64,000 nucleotides of DNA from an uncultured Allomuricauda sp. (GTDB taxonomy: Bacteria > Bacteroidota > Bacteroidia > Flavobacteriales > Flavobacteriaceae): NCBI RefSeq assembly GCF_947501165.1, contig NZ_CANMUU010000002.1, positions 310,001-374,000 on the forward strand, in the 5' to 3' direction. Below, one piece after another: positions 28,882-37,040 of the stretch. Within the stretch, counting starts at the first letter, position 1; each line of letters begins with the position of its first letter. A program made the translations under genes and the position numbers. The notes beneath the pieces were generated by a model. The model was not told the DNA's origin. It saw only the letters and a list, made by a program, of their open reading frames with translations, and made no database searches.

Positions 28882-30008
28882 GAGTATTGAGGTTTAATAG
28901 TTTTGATTGACTTATTGAATCCCAGTAATTTGCTGTACAACTGGATATAAGCATTTGCTATATTCTTTAGAGAAAATTGTTTTACATGGTCTCTTGCATT
29001 TTTCGCATAAGATAAATAGGCGCTTTCATTTGAGGCCATTTGTATCATGGCTTTTGCTAAGGCAACCGAATCATTCACAGGAGTTAGAAGTCCTTCCTTT
29101 TCATGACGAACTATTTCTCTTGTTCCAGGAACGTCGGAGGTTATTGAAGGAATACTCAAGGCCGAGGCTTCTAACAAAACTCTAGAAAACCCTTCTCGGA
29201 AAGTAGGTAGTACGAAAGCGTCTGAATTTTCTAAAAGTTCAGGAATATTGCTTTTAGGCCCCAACCATTCTACATACTTAGAGTACGTATTCAATATTTC
29301 CGAATTTAGTTTTTTTGATTTTTCCTCTAATGGACCTACCAGTAGAAATCTGTAATTGTGATTAGATTCAATGCAGGATTTTGCAGCTTCCAAATAATTG
29401 ATTATCCCTTTTTCGTAAACTAATCTTCCAACACAGATAAAAGTAAAGACTTCTGTTTTCTTTTTGGAGTATTCAGAAAATAAATCTAAGTCTATACCAC
29501 TTCCATAAATTAATGAGCTGTTTTCTAAAGTGACTAAATTTTTCCTCAGAAAAAAACTTCTATCATCTTCATTTTGAAATGTAGTGTGGGACACTTTGTT
29601 CTTAGCAAAACTATGTAGTATAGTATATACGAAACGGAGAATTTTATATTTTAGGGCATCTGACATAAATATGGTGCCTAGTCCCGTTACCGTTCGAACA
29701 ACTTTAGTTTTAGATGCGATGTAAGAAAGCGGAACCAAGAATGCAGGTTTCGTATCAAAGGTCTGAACAATATCAAACTTTTCACGCCTAAAAATTCTTC
29801 GGTATTGAAGAATAGTTTTTATATCAGAGAAAAGATTCAAACCTCTATTGAGGTCATATGCTATAAAACGAATATCCTTTGGGCATTCAAAAGGAGCAGA
29901 GCTCATTATTGCAACTTCAAATCCCTGTTTTAAAAGTAAATTTGCAAGACTTATGCGTTTGTAGGCGTCTTCACTTCCAACTAAGCATACTTTAGTCTTT
30001 CGTATCAT
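28878..30008 (-). CDS. Glycosyltransferase family 4 (PglA-like)
   Basis: A GT-B enzyme of 376 residues from the ATG at 30008. It resembles PglA/WbpT-type transferases, with FDIVQTFDTKPAFLVPLSYIA and VVRTVTGLGTIFMSD in the acceptor half. The donor half has FICVGRLVYEKGI, FLLVGPLEEKS and the PTFREGFSRVLLEAS motif. PglA-type enzymes add the second sugar onto an undecaprenyl-linked bacillosamine, which agrees with the PglC-like and PglE-like genes in the same overlapping operon. An upstream in-frame start at 30038 adds ten unlikely residues. Confidence 0.87.
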   Translation of the reverse strand: MIRKTKVCLVGSEDAYKRISLANLLLKQGFEVAIMSSAPFECPKDIRFIAYDLNRGLNLFSDIKTILQYRRIFRREKFDIVQTFDTKPAFLVPLSYIASKTKVVRTVTGLGTIFMSDALKYKILRFVYTILHSFAKNKVSHTTFQNEDDRSFFLRKNLVTLENSSLIYGSGIDLDLFSEYSKKKTEVFTFICVGRLVYEKGIINYLEAAKSCIESNHNYRFLLVGPLEEKSKKLNSEILNTYSKYVEWLGPKSNIPELLENSDAFVLPTFREGFSRVLLEASALSIPSITSDVPGTREIVRHEKEGLLTPVNDSVALAKAMIQMASNESAYLSYAKNARDHVKQFSLKNIANAYIQLYSKLLGFNKSIKTIKPQYS

Positions 30009-30210
30009 TATTAAAAGAATTTCGTTTGGACGCCACAAATATCCATATTATTCAAAAAAACCATTATGATATTGACACGTTTTAGTTTAAGTGGGCTTTT
30101 TATGTGTTGTGTGGCACTTTGGTTAATTGAACATTTGGTGCTGTTTTTCAGTTAAGCGATAATAGAAATGTTTTTAACGATTTAAACCGAGAATCGAAAC
30201 GTTACTTTTT

Positions 30211-30218
30211 TACATTTG
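30211..30218 (+). promoter_or_regulatory. Candidate -7 element for the dehydratase operon
   Basis: TACATTTG fits the Bacteroidota TAnnTTTG -7 consensus and lies 19 bases before the ATG at 30238, in the 229-base divergent region. No clear -33 TTG was seen. Confidence 0.4.
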
Positions 30219-30237
30219 CTATGAATAATCCCAAATT

Positions 30238-32184
30238 ATGATAAACCGCACGTTTAAATCGTTTGTGTTTAAAAACATGACTAACCATGGTTCTAAGTGG
30301 ACAGTCCTGCTGATAGACTTATTCCAAGTAGGTCTTTCTTTTGTTTTGGCCTACTTCATTAGGTTTAATTTGAGCTTCGATTTCGAAGTGAAAATGTTAT
30401 GGAGCCAATTGCCTTTAATAATTTTGTTTTTCCTCATTGCTTTTGCAATTACTGGAAGTTACAAAGGTGTTGTGCGGCATACAGGTATAAAGGATGCCTA
30501 TGCCATCTTTAATTCTGTTTGTTTGGCAAGTATAGGTGTTATCGTGTTTGTGTTATCGAATAGATACTTAGGAATACTCGATAATTTCACAATTCCTTTG
30601 TCAATAATTATAATAAATAGTTTACTAACCTTTCTTGCTTTAACTACTTCCAGATTTGTTTTTAAAGTATGTTATGAGCAATTGATGATTAACAACCAAG
30701 TTCCAACCAAAAATGTGGTCATCTACGGGGCTGGAGAATCAGGGATAATTACTCATAACACCCTTGTTAATCATTCTAAACTAAAGGTGAAAATAGTTGG
30801 CTTTGTAGATGATAGCCAACAAAAAGTTGGAAAGCAAATAAATGGAGTAAAAGTATACAGTAAGAAAAAACTGAATGCTGAATTTGTTCGTTTCAATAGT
30901 ATTTCAGAAATAATTTTTTCAATACAAAATATAAATCCAAAGAAACTAAGAGATCTTGTTAACGAAGTTGTGGAACTTCCTGTCAAAGTGAAAATAGTTC
31001 CACCAGTAGAAGATTGGATCAATGGTGAATTGAAGGTTTCTCAAATTAAGAGGGTGCAAATAGAAGATCTCCTTGATCGTCCTCCAATTGAAATCAGGAA
31101 TAGTAAGGTGGCTAGAGATTTTGATAGTCAAGTGATTTTTGTTACTGGTGGAGCAGGCTCCATTGGAAGTGAATTGGTTAGACAGATTTGCAAATATAGA
31201 TACCGAACCCTTGTAGTAATAGATCAGGCGGAATCCGCTTTGTATGACTTACAGCAAGAGCTCAAACAAGGGGGGTATCATAATTTTGTTCCTATTGTAG
31301 GGGATATTAGAGATAAGAATAAAATGAGGGTTTTATTCGAAGAATATAGACCCAATCGTATTTTTCATGCTGCGGCTTATAAACATGTTCCGTTGATGGA
31401 ATGCAACCCTTATGAATCAGTAAAAATCAATGTTGCCGGTACAAAAACTTTGGTTGACTTATCTGTTGACTATGGAGTAGAAAAATTCGTTTTTGTTTCA
31501 ACCGATAAAGCTGTAAATCCAACCAATGTAATGGGCGCGACAAAGAGAATCGCAGAAATGTACATTAGTTGCAGACAGCAAGAAGGTAAGACCAAATTTA
31601 TAACAACTAGATTTGGAAATGTTTTAGGTTCGAACGGTTCAGTAATACCGTTGTTCAGAAAACAAATAGAAAAGGGAGGTCCATTAACCGTAACTCATAA
31701 AGATATTACCCGTTATTTCATGACGATTCCTGAAGCTTCTCAGCTGGTTTTGGAAGCCGGAGCAATGGGCAAGGGTGGCGAAATATTTATTTTTGACATG
31801 GGTGAGTCCGTAAAGATTATGGATTTAGCCAAAAATATGATAAGACTGTCAGGTCTTAAATATCCTGACGATATAGACATAAAAATAACAGGGTTACGAC
31901 CAGGTGAGAAATTGTATGAGGAGTTACTAGCCAGTGGAGAAAACACATTACCCACTTATCATGAAAAAATATTGATAAGTAAGGTACGGGAGGCGGACTA
32001 TGTAAAAACTCGGGAAATGATAGATGAGTTATGTGTATCCAATCTTTTTTTTAAAGAAAACATTGTACAATTGATGAAGGGTATTGTACCTGAATATGTT
32101 TCGAAGAATTCTGATTTTTGTAAATTCGACAAAAAGATAGAATCAGTCGACAAAGCTGACAATAGTGCCGTCCCAGTTAAATAA
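30238..32184 (+). CDS. Membrane UDP-GlcNAc 4,6-dehydratase (WbpM/PglF-like)
   Basis: A 648-residue protein with about four N-terminal membrane helices (residues 20-140), a CoA-binding-like Rossmann segment (VVIYGAGESGIITHN), and a C-terminal SDR domain with IFVTGGAGSIGSELVRQI and the active site STDKAVNPTNVMGATK. In that site Met takes the place of Tyr, as in WbpM/PglF/FlaA1. It should produce UDP-2-acetamido-2,6-dideoxy-4-keto-glucose for the DegT aminotransferase encoded divergently. It heads a plus-strand operon with the OPX and Wzc genes. Confidence 0.92.
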   Translation: MINRTFKSFVFKNMTNHGSKWTVLLIDLFQVGLSFVLAYFIRFNLSFDFEVKMLWSQLPLIILFFLIAFAITGSYKGVVRHTGIKDAYAIFNSVCLASIGVIVFVLSNRYLGILDNFTIPLSIIIINSLLTFLALTTSRFVFKVCYEQLMINNQVPTKNVVIYGAGESGIITHNTLVNHSKLKVKIVGFVDDSQQKVGKQINGVKVYSKKKLNAEFVRFNSISEIIFSIQNINPKKLRDLVNEVVELPVKVKIVPPVEDWINGELKVSQIKRVQIEDLLDRPPIEIRNSKVARDFDSQVIFVTGGAGSIGSELVRQICKYRYRTLVVIDQAESALYDLQQELKQGGYHNFVPIVGDIRDKNKMRVLFEEYRPNRIFHAAAYKHVPLMECNPYESVKINVAGTKTLVDLSVDYGVEKFVFVSTDKAVNPTNVMGATKRIAEMYISCRQQEGKTKFITTRFGNVLGSNGSVIPLFRKQIEKGGPLTVTHKDITRYFMTIPEASQLVLEAGAMGKGGEIFIFDMGESVKIMDLAKNMIRLSGLKYPDDIDIKITGLRPGEKLYEELLASGENTLPTYHEKILISKVREADYVKTREMIDELCVSNLFFKENIVQLMKGIVPEYVSKNSDFCKFDKKIESVDKADNSAVPVK

Positions 32185-32206
32185 TAGTTTTAAACTCATT
32201 TTATTC

Positions 32207-32971
32207 ATGACCTCAAAAACAAATTTTTTTCTAACGTTTATTGTTATTGCTTTTCTTGCTTCATGTGCCCCAAGAAAAGAGGTTATTTATTTTCAGGATG
32301 CACAGCAATTTGAAACACTTGTTGAAGAAGGCACTTTTAATACTAAATTTAAAATAGATGACTTGGTCAGCATACATATTTCCACTTTAGACCCAGAAGC
32401 AAGCGTTCCATTTAATTTGTTCAGAGGTGCAGAAGAAGGGGGGATTAGAGCGGAACAAGTGAATTATTTGGTGGACAAGAACGGAGAAATAGATTTTCCA
32501 GTCATAGGAAAGTTGAAAATTGTAGGGCTTTCCCCAAGTGAGACAAGAGCGTTATTGCGCGAAAAATTAGGAGATTATTTAAAAGATCCCATTATTAATA
32601 TAAGAATACGGAATTTTACTGTAACCGTGTTAGGCGCCGTCAATAGACCAGGCACTTATCCTGTTAATGGTGAACAAATAACAATATTGGAAGCTTTAGG
32701 TTTAGCAGGAGATATCACTATTAAAGGAAGAAAAGACAATGTTATGGTGATAAGAGACTTTGACGGTACAAAAGTGTATAACAGGATTAATTTGAATCAA
32801 AAAAACGCATTTAAATCCCCGGTATATTATTTGACCCAAAATGATGTAGTATATGTGGAGCCCAATAAATCGGGTAAAACAGAATCAAGTTTAGACCAAA
32901 GAGCTTCAATTGCCATTTCAATTGCTTCCATAATCATAACTTCCACGGTTATCTTACTAAGTAGAAATTAG
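32207..32971 (+). CDS. Wza-like outer membrane polysaccharide export lipoprotein
   Basis: An OPX-family protein of 254 residues from the ATG at 32207. A lipoprotein signal ends in FLASC, followed by KFKIDDLVSIHISTLDPEAS, a poly-export domain with VNYLVDKNGEIDFPVIGKLKIVGL, and a SLBB-like VTVLGAVNRPGTYPV. A final hydrophobic segment (ASIAISIASIIITSTVILL) is typical of the Bacteroidota form, which probably pairs with an outer-membrane partner differently from E. coli Wza. The start lies 22 bases after the dehydratase stop, and the Wzc gene follows by 21 bases. Confidence 0.9.
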   Translation: MTSKTNFFLTFIVIAFLASCAPRKEVIYFQDAQQFETLVEEGTFNTKFKIDDLVSIHISTLDPEASVPFNLFRGAEEGGIRAEQVNYLVDKNGEIDFPVIGKLKIVGLSPSETRALLREKLGDYLKDPIINIRIRNFTVTVLGAVNRPGTYPVNGEQITILEALGLAGDITIKGRKDNVMVIRDFDGTKVYNRINLNQKNAFKSPVYYLTQNDVVYVEPNKSGKTESSLDQRASIAISIASIIITSTVILLSRN

Positions 32972-32992
32972 TGTAAGTCTTATTTGGGTTTT

Positions 32993-35371
32993 ATGTATCA
33001 AGAAGGGATAGATTTAAAAGGGATTTTAGGGAAGTATCTTAGACATTGGAAATGGTTTGCAGTTAGTCTATTTGTAACTGTATTAATGTCTTACTTTTAT
33101 TTAAGGTATACTACTCCTCAATATAATGCCATGGCCAAAATTCAAGTTATTGAGGATAAATCAAGCTCATCTGAGCTAAGCGTTTTCCAAGACTTGGACT
33201 TGCTTTCTGGAGGACAAACGAAAGTAGAAGATGAAATAGAACTCTTAATGGCAAGGGGGAATTTTATTGATATAGTGCGAAAACTTAAACTAAATATTAG
33301 GTATTTTGTTTTGGGAAATGTGGTAAACTCGGAACTTTACGGCGAAGAAAATCTGCCTTTTAACATTAATTTTATCGCAGAGGATTCACTTATAAACAAA
33401 TCCCAGTTTGAATTTTACATAAATCTAGTTTCCGAAACTGAATTTTCATTTTCTGAGTTTGAAGACAAAACCTTTAAAAAGCATTCCTATGGTGCCGGCG
33501 TTACTACGCAAATAGGGGATATGATATTGGTTCCCAGTGCAAACAAGAAATCAATGCTAAATAGTGGTCAAAAGCTAAAGATTGTTGTAACCCCAATTCC
33601 TCAGGTAGCAAGTAGCTACAGGGCAAGCGTAAACGTTCGTCCCGCTGATAAACTTTCTAGTATTATAAATATTTCTTTAACGGATGCCATTTTAGAGCGA
33701 TCAATCGATGTAATAGATAATTTAATCTATATTTACAACGCGAATGCGGTAGCTGACAAAAAGAATATCGCCGACAAAACTTCAAAGTTTATTAATGATA
33801 GGATTACTGAGATTTACTCCAATTTATCTACAGTAGACGAATCAGCTGAAAACTATAAATCCAGAAGAGGAATTGCAGATTTAGGCTCGCAATCAAATGT
33901 GAATTTTACTCAAAGTGCTACTAGCGAGCGTGAGCTTCAAAATGCTAATATACAGCTTAGCATTGCCAACTCAATGAAAGAGTTGATTAATGGTCAAGAA
34001 GGATACGGCATTATTCCTGAAGTTGGACTTACAGATGAAGGGATTTCCGGTACAGCTCAAAGATATAACCAGCTTGTGGCGGAAAGGGAAAGACTTCTAA
34101 AAAGTTCTAATGAGAAAAACCCGGTTATTGTCAAATTGGATCAACAATTGGAAAATCTTAAAAAAGGAATGCAATCAAGTTTAAATAACGTCACCAACAA
34201 TTTAGACTTGCAGGTAAACAGCCTTAGTAAGCAATTATCACAAATTAATTCTAGAATTTTTGCAGCTCCAAGTAATGAAAGGGCGTTACGAGATATATCA
34301 AGGAGACAACAGACAACAGAATCTCTTTACCTTTATCTTTTACAGAAACGTGAGGAATCACAGATTACTTTTGCCTCAGCAGCGCCAAAATCAAAAGTTG
34401 TAGATTCTCCTTATGGATTACCTATTCCAATATCTCCTAAAAGAAAGATTGTTTATTTAGCGGCAATGGTACTTGGTCTATTAGTCCCATTTTCCATAAT
34501 CTATACATCTGATTTACTCGACAATAAAATTCATAATAAAATTGATTTAGAGAAAACAATTGGAAATATAAAACCAGTACTCGCAGAAATACCCAAACTT
34601 GGAAGAAAAGAGGATAAATTGATTAAAAAAGAAGATCGCTCTGTGCTGGCCGAGTCTTTGAGGATTCTACGGACAAATATAGATTACATATTTCAATCCA
34701 AGAACAGAGATGATAAAGGGAAAGTTGTTTTCATCACATCCAGCGTGCCAGGAGAAGGTAAAACCTTTCTGTCATCTAATCTTTCCATGATTTTTGCTAG
34801 TACTGGAAAGAGTGTTCTTTTAATAGGAGCTGATATTAGAAATCCAAAAATCTATACTTTTTTTCCGGAAAGCAATAGTTTAAAAGAAGCGCCAACTAGT
34901 TTATCAAAAAGATCATCAAAAAAAGGGTTAACAGAGTATTTAAGTGAGCCAAACTTGAGTTTTAATGATATTGTTCAGAGTTTAGATGTTGATTCAAACA
35001 GTATCGATGTGGTTTACTCAGGTAAAATCCCACCAAATCCAGCTGAACTTCTAATGAGTGACAGACTAGAAGAACTTTTTAAGTCGGCTTCAGACTTATA
35101 TGATTATATCTTAGTTGACACAGCACCATTAATGGTCATTACCGATACACTTTTGATTAGTAAGTACGCCGATCAGATTTTATATGTTACTAAGGCTGGT
35201 GTAACAGATAAAAAAGTTCTCGAATTCCCAATTAAATTGGTTGAGGATGGAAAGTTGAAAGGACTAGCTTTCGTAGTAAATAATGTAAAGACTTCAAACC
35301 TAGGATATGGAGGTAGTTATGGCTATGGCTACGGTAAAACGGTTAAGAAATGGTGGAGTTTTAGGTCCTGA
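32993..35371 (+). CDS. wzc: Wzc-type tyrosine kinase / chain-length regulator
   Basis: A 792-residue bacterial tyrosine kinase from the ATG at 32993. A Wzz-like domain spans two membrane helices (about residues 20-37 and 480-500) with a long coiled periplasmic part between. The cytoplasmic kinase has Walker A SSVPGEGKTFLSSNL, Walker A' LLIGADIRNP and Walker B YILVDTAPL. The tail carries a tyrosine cluster (GYGGSYGYGYGK) for autophosphorylation. In A' the usual first Asp is Gly. It controls polymerisation length together with the phosphatase that follows convergently with no gap. Confidence 0.92.
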   Translation: MYQEGIDLKGILGKYLRHWKWFAVSLFVTVLMSYFYLRYTTPQYNAMAKIQVIEDKSSSSELSVFQDLDLLSGGQTKVEDEIELLMARGNFIDIVRKLKLNIRYFVLGNVVNSELYGEENLPFNINFIAEDSLINKSQFEFYINLVSETEFSFSEFEDKTFKKHSYGAGVTTQIGDMILVPSANKKSMLNSGQKLKIVVTPIPQVASSYRASVNVRPADKLSSIINISLTDAILERSIDVIDNLIYIYNANAVADKKNIADKTSKFINDRITEIYSNLSTVDESAENYKSRRGIADLGSQSNVNFTQSATSERELQNANIQLSIANSMKELINGQEGYGIIPEVGLTDEGISGTAQRYNQLVAERERLLKSSNEKNPVIVKLDQQLENLKKGMQSSLNNVTNNLDLQVNSLSKQLSQINSRIFAAPSNERALRDISRRQQTTESLYLYLLQKREESQITFASAAPKSKVVDSPYGLPIPISPKRKIVYLAAMVLGLLVPFSIIYTSDLLDNKIHNKIDLEKTIGNIKPVLAEIPKLGRKEDKLIKKEDRSVLAESLRILRTNIDYIFQSKNRDDKGKVVFITSSVPGEGKTFLSSNLSMIFASTGKSVLLIGADIRNPKIYTFFPESNSLKEAPTSLSKRSSKKGLTEYLSEPNLSFNDIVQSLDVDSNSIDVVYSGKIPPNPAELLMSDRLEELFKSASDLYDYILVDTAPLMVITDTLLISKYADQILYVTKAGVTDKKVLEFPIKLVEDGKLKGLAFVVNNVKTSNLGYGGSYGYGYGKTVKKWWSFRS

Positions 35372-36112
35372 TTAGTAAAAAGTCATAAGGGTATTATCGA
35401 TTATCCCATGCAAGAGACCCAGATTTTTTTTTGAGATTTTTGTTTCTTTCAATGCCAACAATTGTCTTTGGTTATGAACATCTGAAGAAATGAAGTCAAC
35501 TAAGCCATCTTTCAATAATTTGTGAGATATTCTTTGAATTTCACTACCATAATAACCACCCAAGGATAAAAGATTTAGTTGAAATTGTATTCCTTCGGAT
35601 TTCATCTTACCATAGCTATTTTGTTTTTTATGATAATAGGTATATCTCTCAGGATGAGCAAGAATTGGGAAAAAAGACTTTTTTGCAATTTGAAGAATAG
35701 CTTCATCAAAGTAAAGAGAAGGTTGCAAATAGGACATCTCTATCAAAAGATATTCCTTTCGAACGGGAAGAACTGCATTTTTATTTAAAAGATTCTCAAA
35801 ATTCTCATCAATCATATGTTCAGCGGCATAGTCTATTTGAACTTCCTCCATTCCACTTGCTAGCAATCCTTTTTTCACCCGCTCGTAGGCAACTTTTATT
35901 GTTTGTGGTGTATTTGGATAATAGTGGTGCATTATGTGAGGCGTGAACACAAAACTTTTTATTCCAAATTCGGAAAACCCTTTAATCAAACTAATAGACT
36001 CTTCAACTGTTTTGGCTCCATCATCAATTCCAGGAAGTATATGGTTATGAATATCTACTAAACCATGCAGATGGTCCACCAGGAAGGTCTTTTTTTCAAA
36101 AAAACTGAACAT
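35372..36112 (-). CDS. PHP-family protein-tyrosine phosphatase (CpsB/YwqE-like)
   Basis: A 246-residue metal-dependent phosphatase of the PHP fold. The metal ligands are visible in VDIHNHILPGIDDGAKT, in FTPHIM, in ILAHPERYTYY and in FISSDVHNQ. CpsB/YwqE proteins dephosphorylate the tyrosine cluster of Wzc-type kinases. The gene is convergent with wzc and directly abuts its stop codon, which is a typical pairing, so it likely closes the polysaccharide locus. Confidence 0.9.
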   Translation of the reverse strand: MFSFFEKKTFLVDHLHGLVDIHNHILPGIDDGAKTVEESISLIKGFSEFGIKSFVFTPHIMHHYYPNTPQTIKVAYERVKKGLLASGMEEVQIDYAAEHMIDENFENLLNKNAVLPVRKEYLLIEMSYLQPSLYFDEAILQIAKKSFFPILAHPERYTYYHKKQNSYGKMKSEGIQFQLNLLSLGGYYGSEIQRISHKLLKDGLVDFISSDVHNQRQLLALKETKISKKNLGLLHGIIDNTLMTFY

Positions 36113-36314
36113 GATTAAAATTTGGATTCCAAAGATAGGGGTATTCGCCTTTTTGGTTGTAATAAATTAAAAACGGTGGGATGATTGACTTTACTCTCAC
36201 TTCCCGATGCAATATTTTACAGTCCCCAACAATAAAGGGGTAGGGGCGTTTGAGGTGGAAAATAGGTGAAAACCTTTGTTTTCTTTTAGTACTATTTTGT
36301 TTTCCATAAAGCCG

Positions 36315-36674
36315 TTATTGTAAAATAATATCGCTGTCTATATTCAGTTTTTGGTGCAACGCTTTGGCTACTTTTAATGTGATTTCCCGCTTTCCATTCA
36401 AATAATCACTGATTCTGGATGCACTGGTATTTAACAGAGCTGCTAAATCTTTCCTTTTTAAACCCATCTCAAACATACGAAGTTCAATCATTTCCTGTAG
36501 GGTAGGTAATCCCATAGGAAAATGAACTTCCTCGTATTGTTCAATAATATCACTGACTTCGATAAGCTCTTTGGACAAAGGAGAATCTTCAGGAGTAGTA
36601 TTGTCAACCTCCTTTAGAAGCTCTTCTAAGCGAAGATTGGCTTCTACATATTGTTTGTGAGAAATTGTGCTCAT
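36315..36674 (-). CDS. higA: HigA-type antitoxin (XRE helix-turn-helix)
   Basis: A 119-residue antitoxin. The N-terminal half is a helical region; the C-terminal half is an XRE-type HTH with LRMFEMGLKRKDLAALLNTSASRISDYLNGKR. It is encoded 5 bases after the HigB-like toxin, the toxin-first order typical of HigBA. It should neutralise the toxin and repress the promoter upstream of higB, where two inverted repeats are seen. Confidence 0.88.
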   Translation of the reverse strand: MSTISHKQYVEANLRLEELLKEVDNTTPEDSPLSKELIEVSDIIEQYEEVHFPMGLPTLQEMIELRMFEMGLKRKDLAALLNTSASRISDYLNGKREITLKVAKALHQKLNIDSDIILQ

Positions 36675-36679
36675 AGCTT

Positions 36680-36976
36680 TTACAATTTATCTATGTTCTT
36701 TAATCTACTATAATCCTTGTGGTTGCCCACCCATCGTATATACACTCTTTTAATTTTGAACAGCACGATGGCAACTATCCTGTAATGGTTTCCCTTAATG
36801 TTGAATACATATCTATTGTTTCCGACATTATCAGCAGAATTAAACGTGTTTTTTAAATCTGCAAAACTTTCCCATTCCGCTTTCTTGGTTCTCTTGTACC
36901 AATCTTGTAAGGCAACCTTTGCATTTGTTTCCTTTGAGAAATAGTCTTTTAGTTTTTTAAATGAAATTATATGCAC
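36680..36976 (-). CDS. higB: HigB-type mRNA interferase toxin
   Basis: A 98-residue RelE-superfamily toxin of the HigB group (KLKDYFSKETNAKVALQDWYK, FNIKGNHYRIVAIVLFKIKRVYIRWVGNHKDYSRL). Members cleave mRNA on the ribosome. It is the first gene of the toxin-antitoxin pair. The pair sits between the end of the polysaccharide locus and the PIN/mob block, as expected of a stabilising or defence cargo of a mobile element. Confidence 0.88.
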   Translation of the reverse strand: MHIISFKKLKDYFSKETNAKVALQDWYKRTKKAEWESFADLKNTFNSADNVGNNRYVFNIKGNHYRIVAIVLFKIKRVYIRWVGNHKDYSRLKNIDKL

Positions 36977-36995
36977 CTAACAAAGATAAATAAAA

Positions 36996-37030
36996 ATTAC
37001 ATATAAGGTAATTTTATTACATTTAATGTA
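36996..37030 (-). promoter_or_regulatory. Candidate HigA operator
   Basis: Two inverted repeats 20-54 bases upstream of higB: ATTAC-N7-GTAAT (36996-37012) and TACAT-TTA-ATGTA (37018-37030). Autoregulation by HigA is inferred from the family. Confidence 0.5.
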
Positions 37031-37040
37031 TTTTTATAAT

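Noticed and set aside
36231..36245. G-rich stretch after the phosphatase gene as a regulatory element
   Set aside because: Too short, with no symmetry or promoter-like context.
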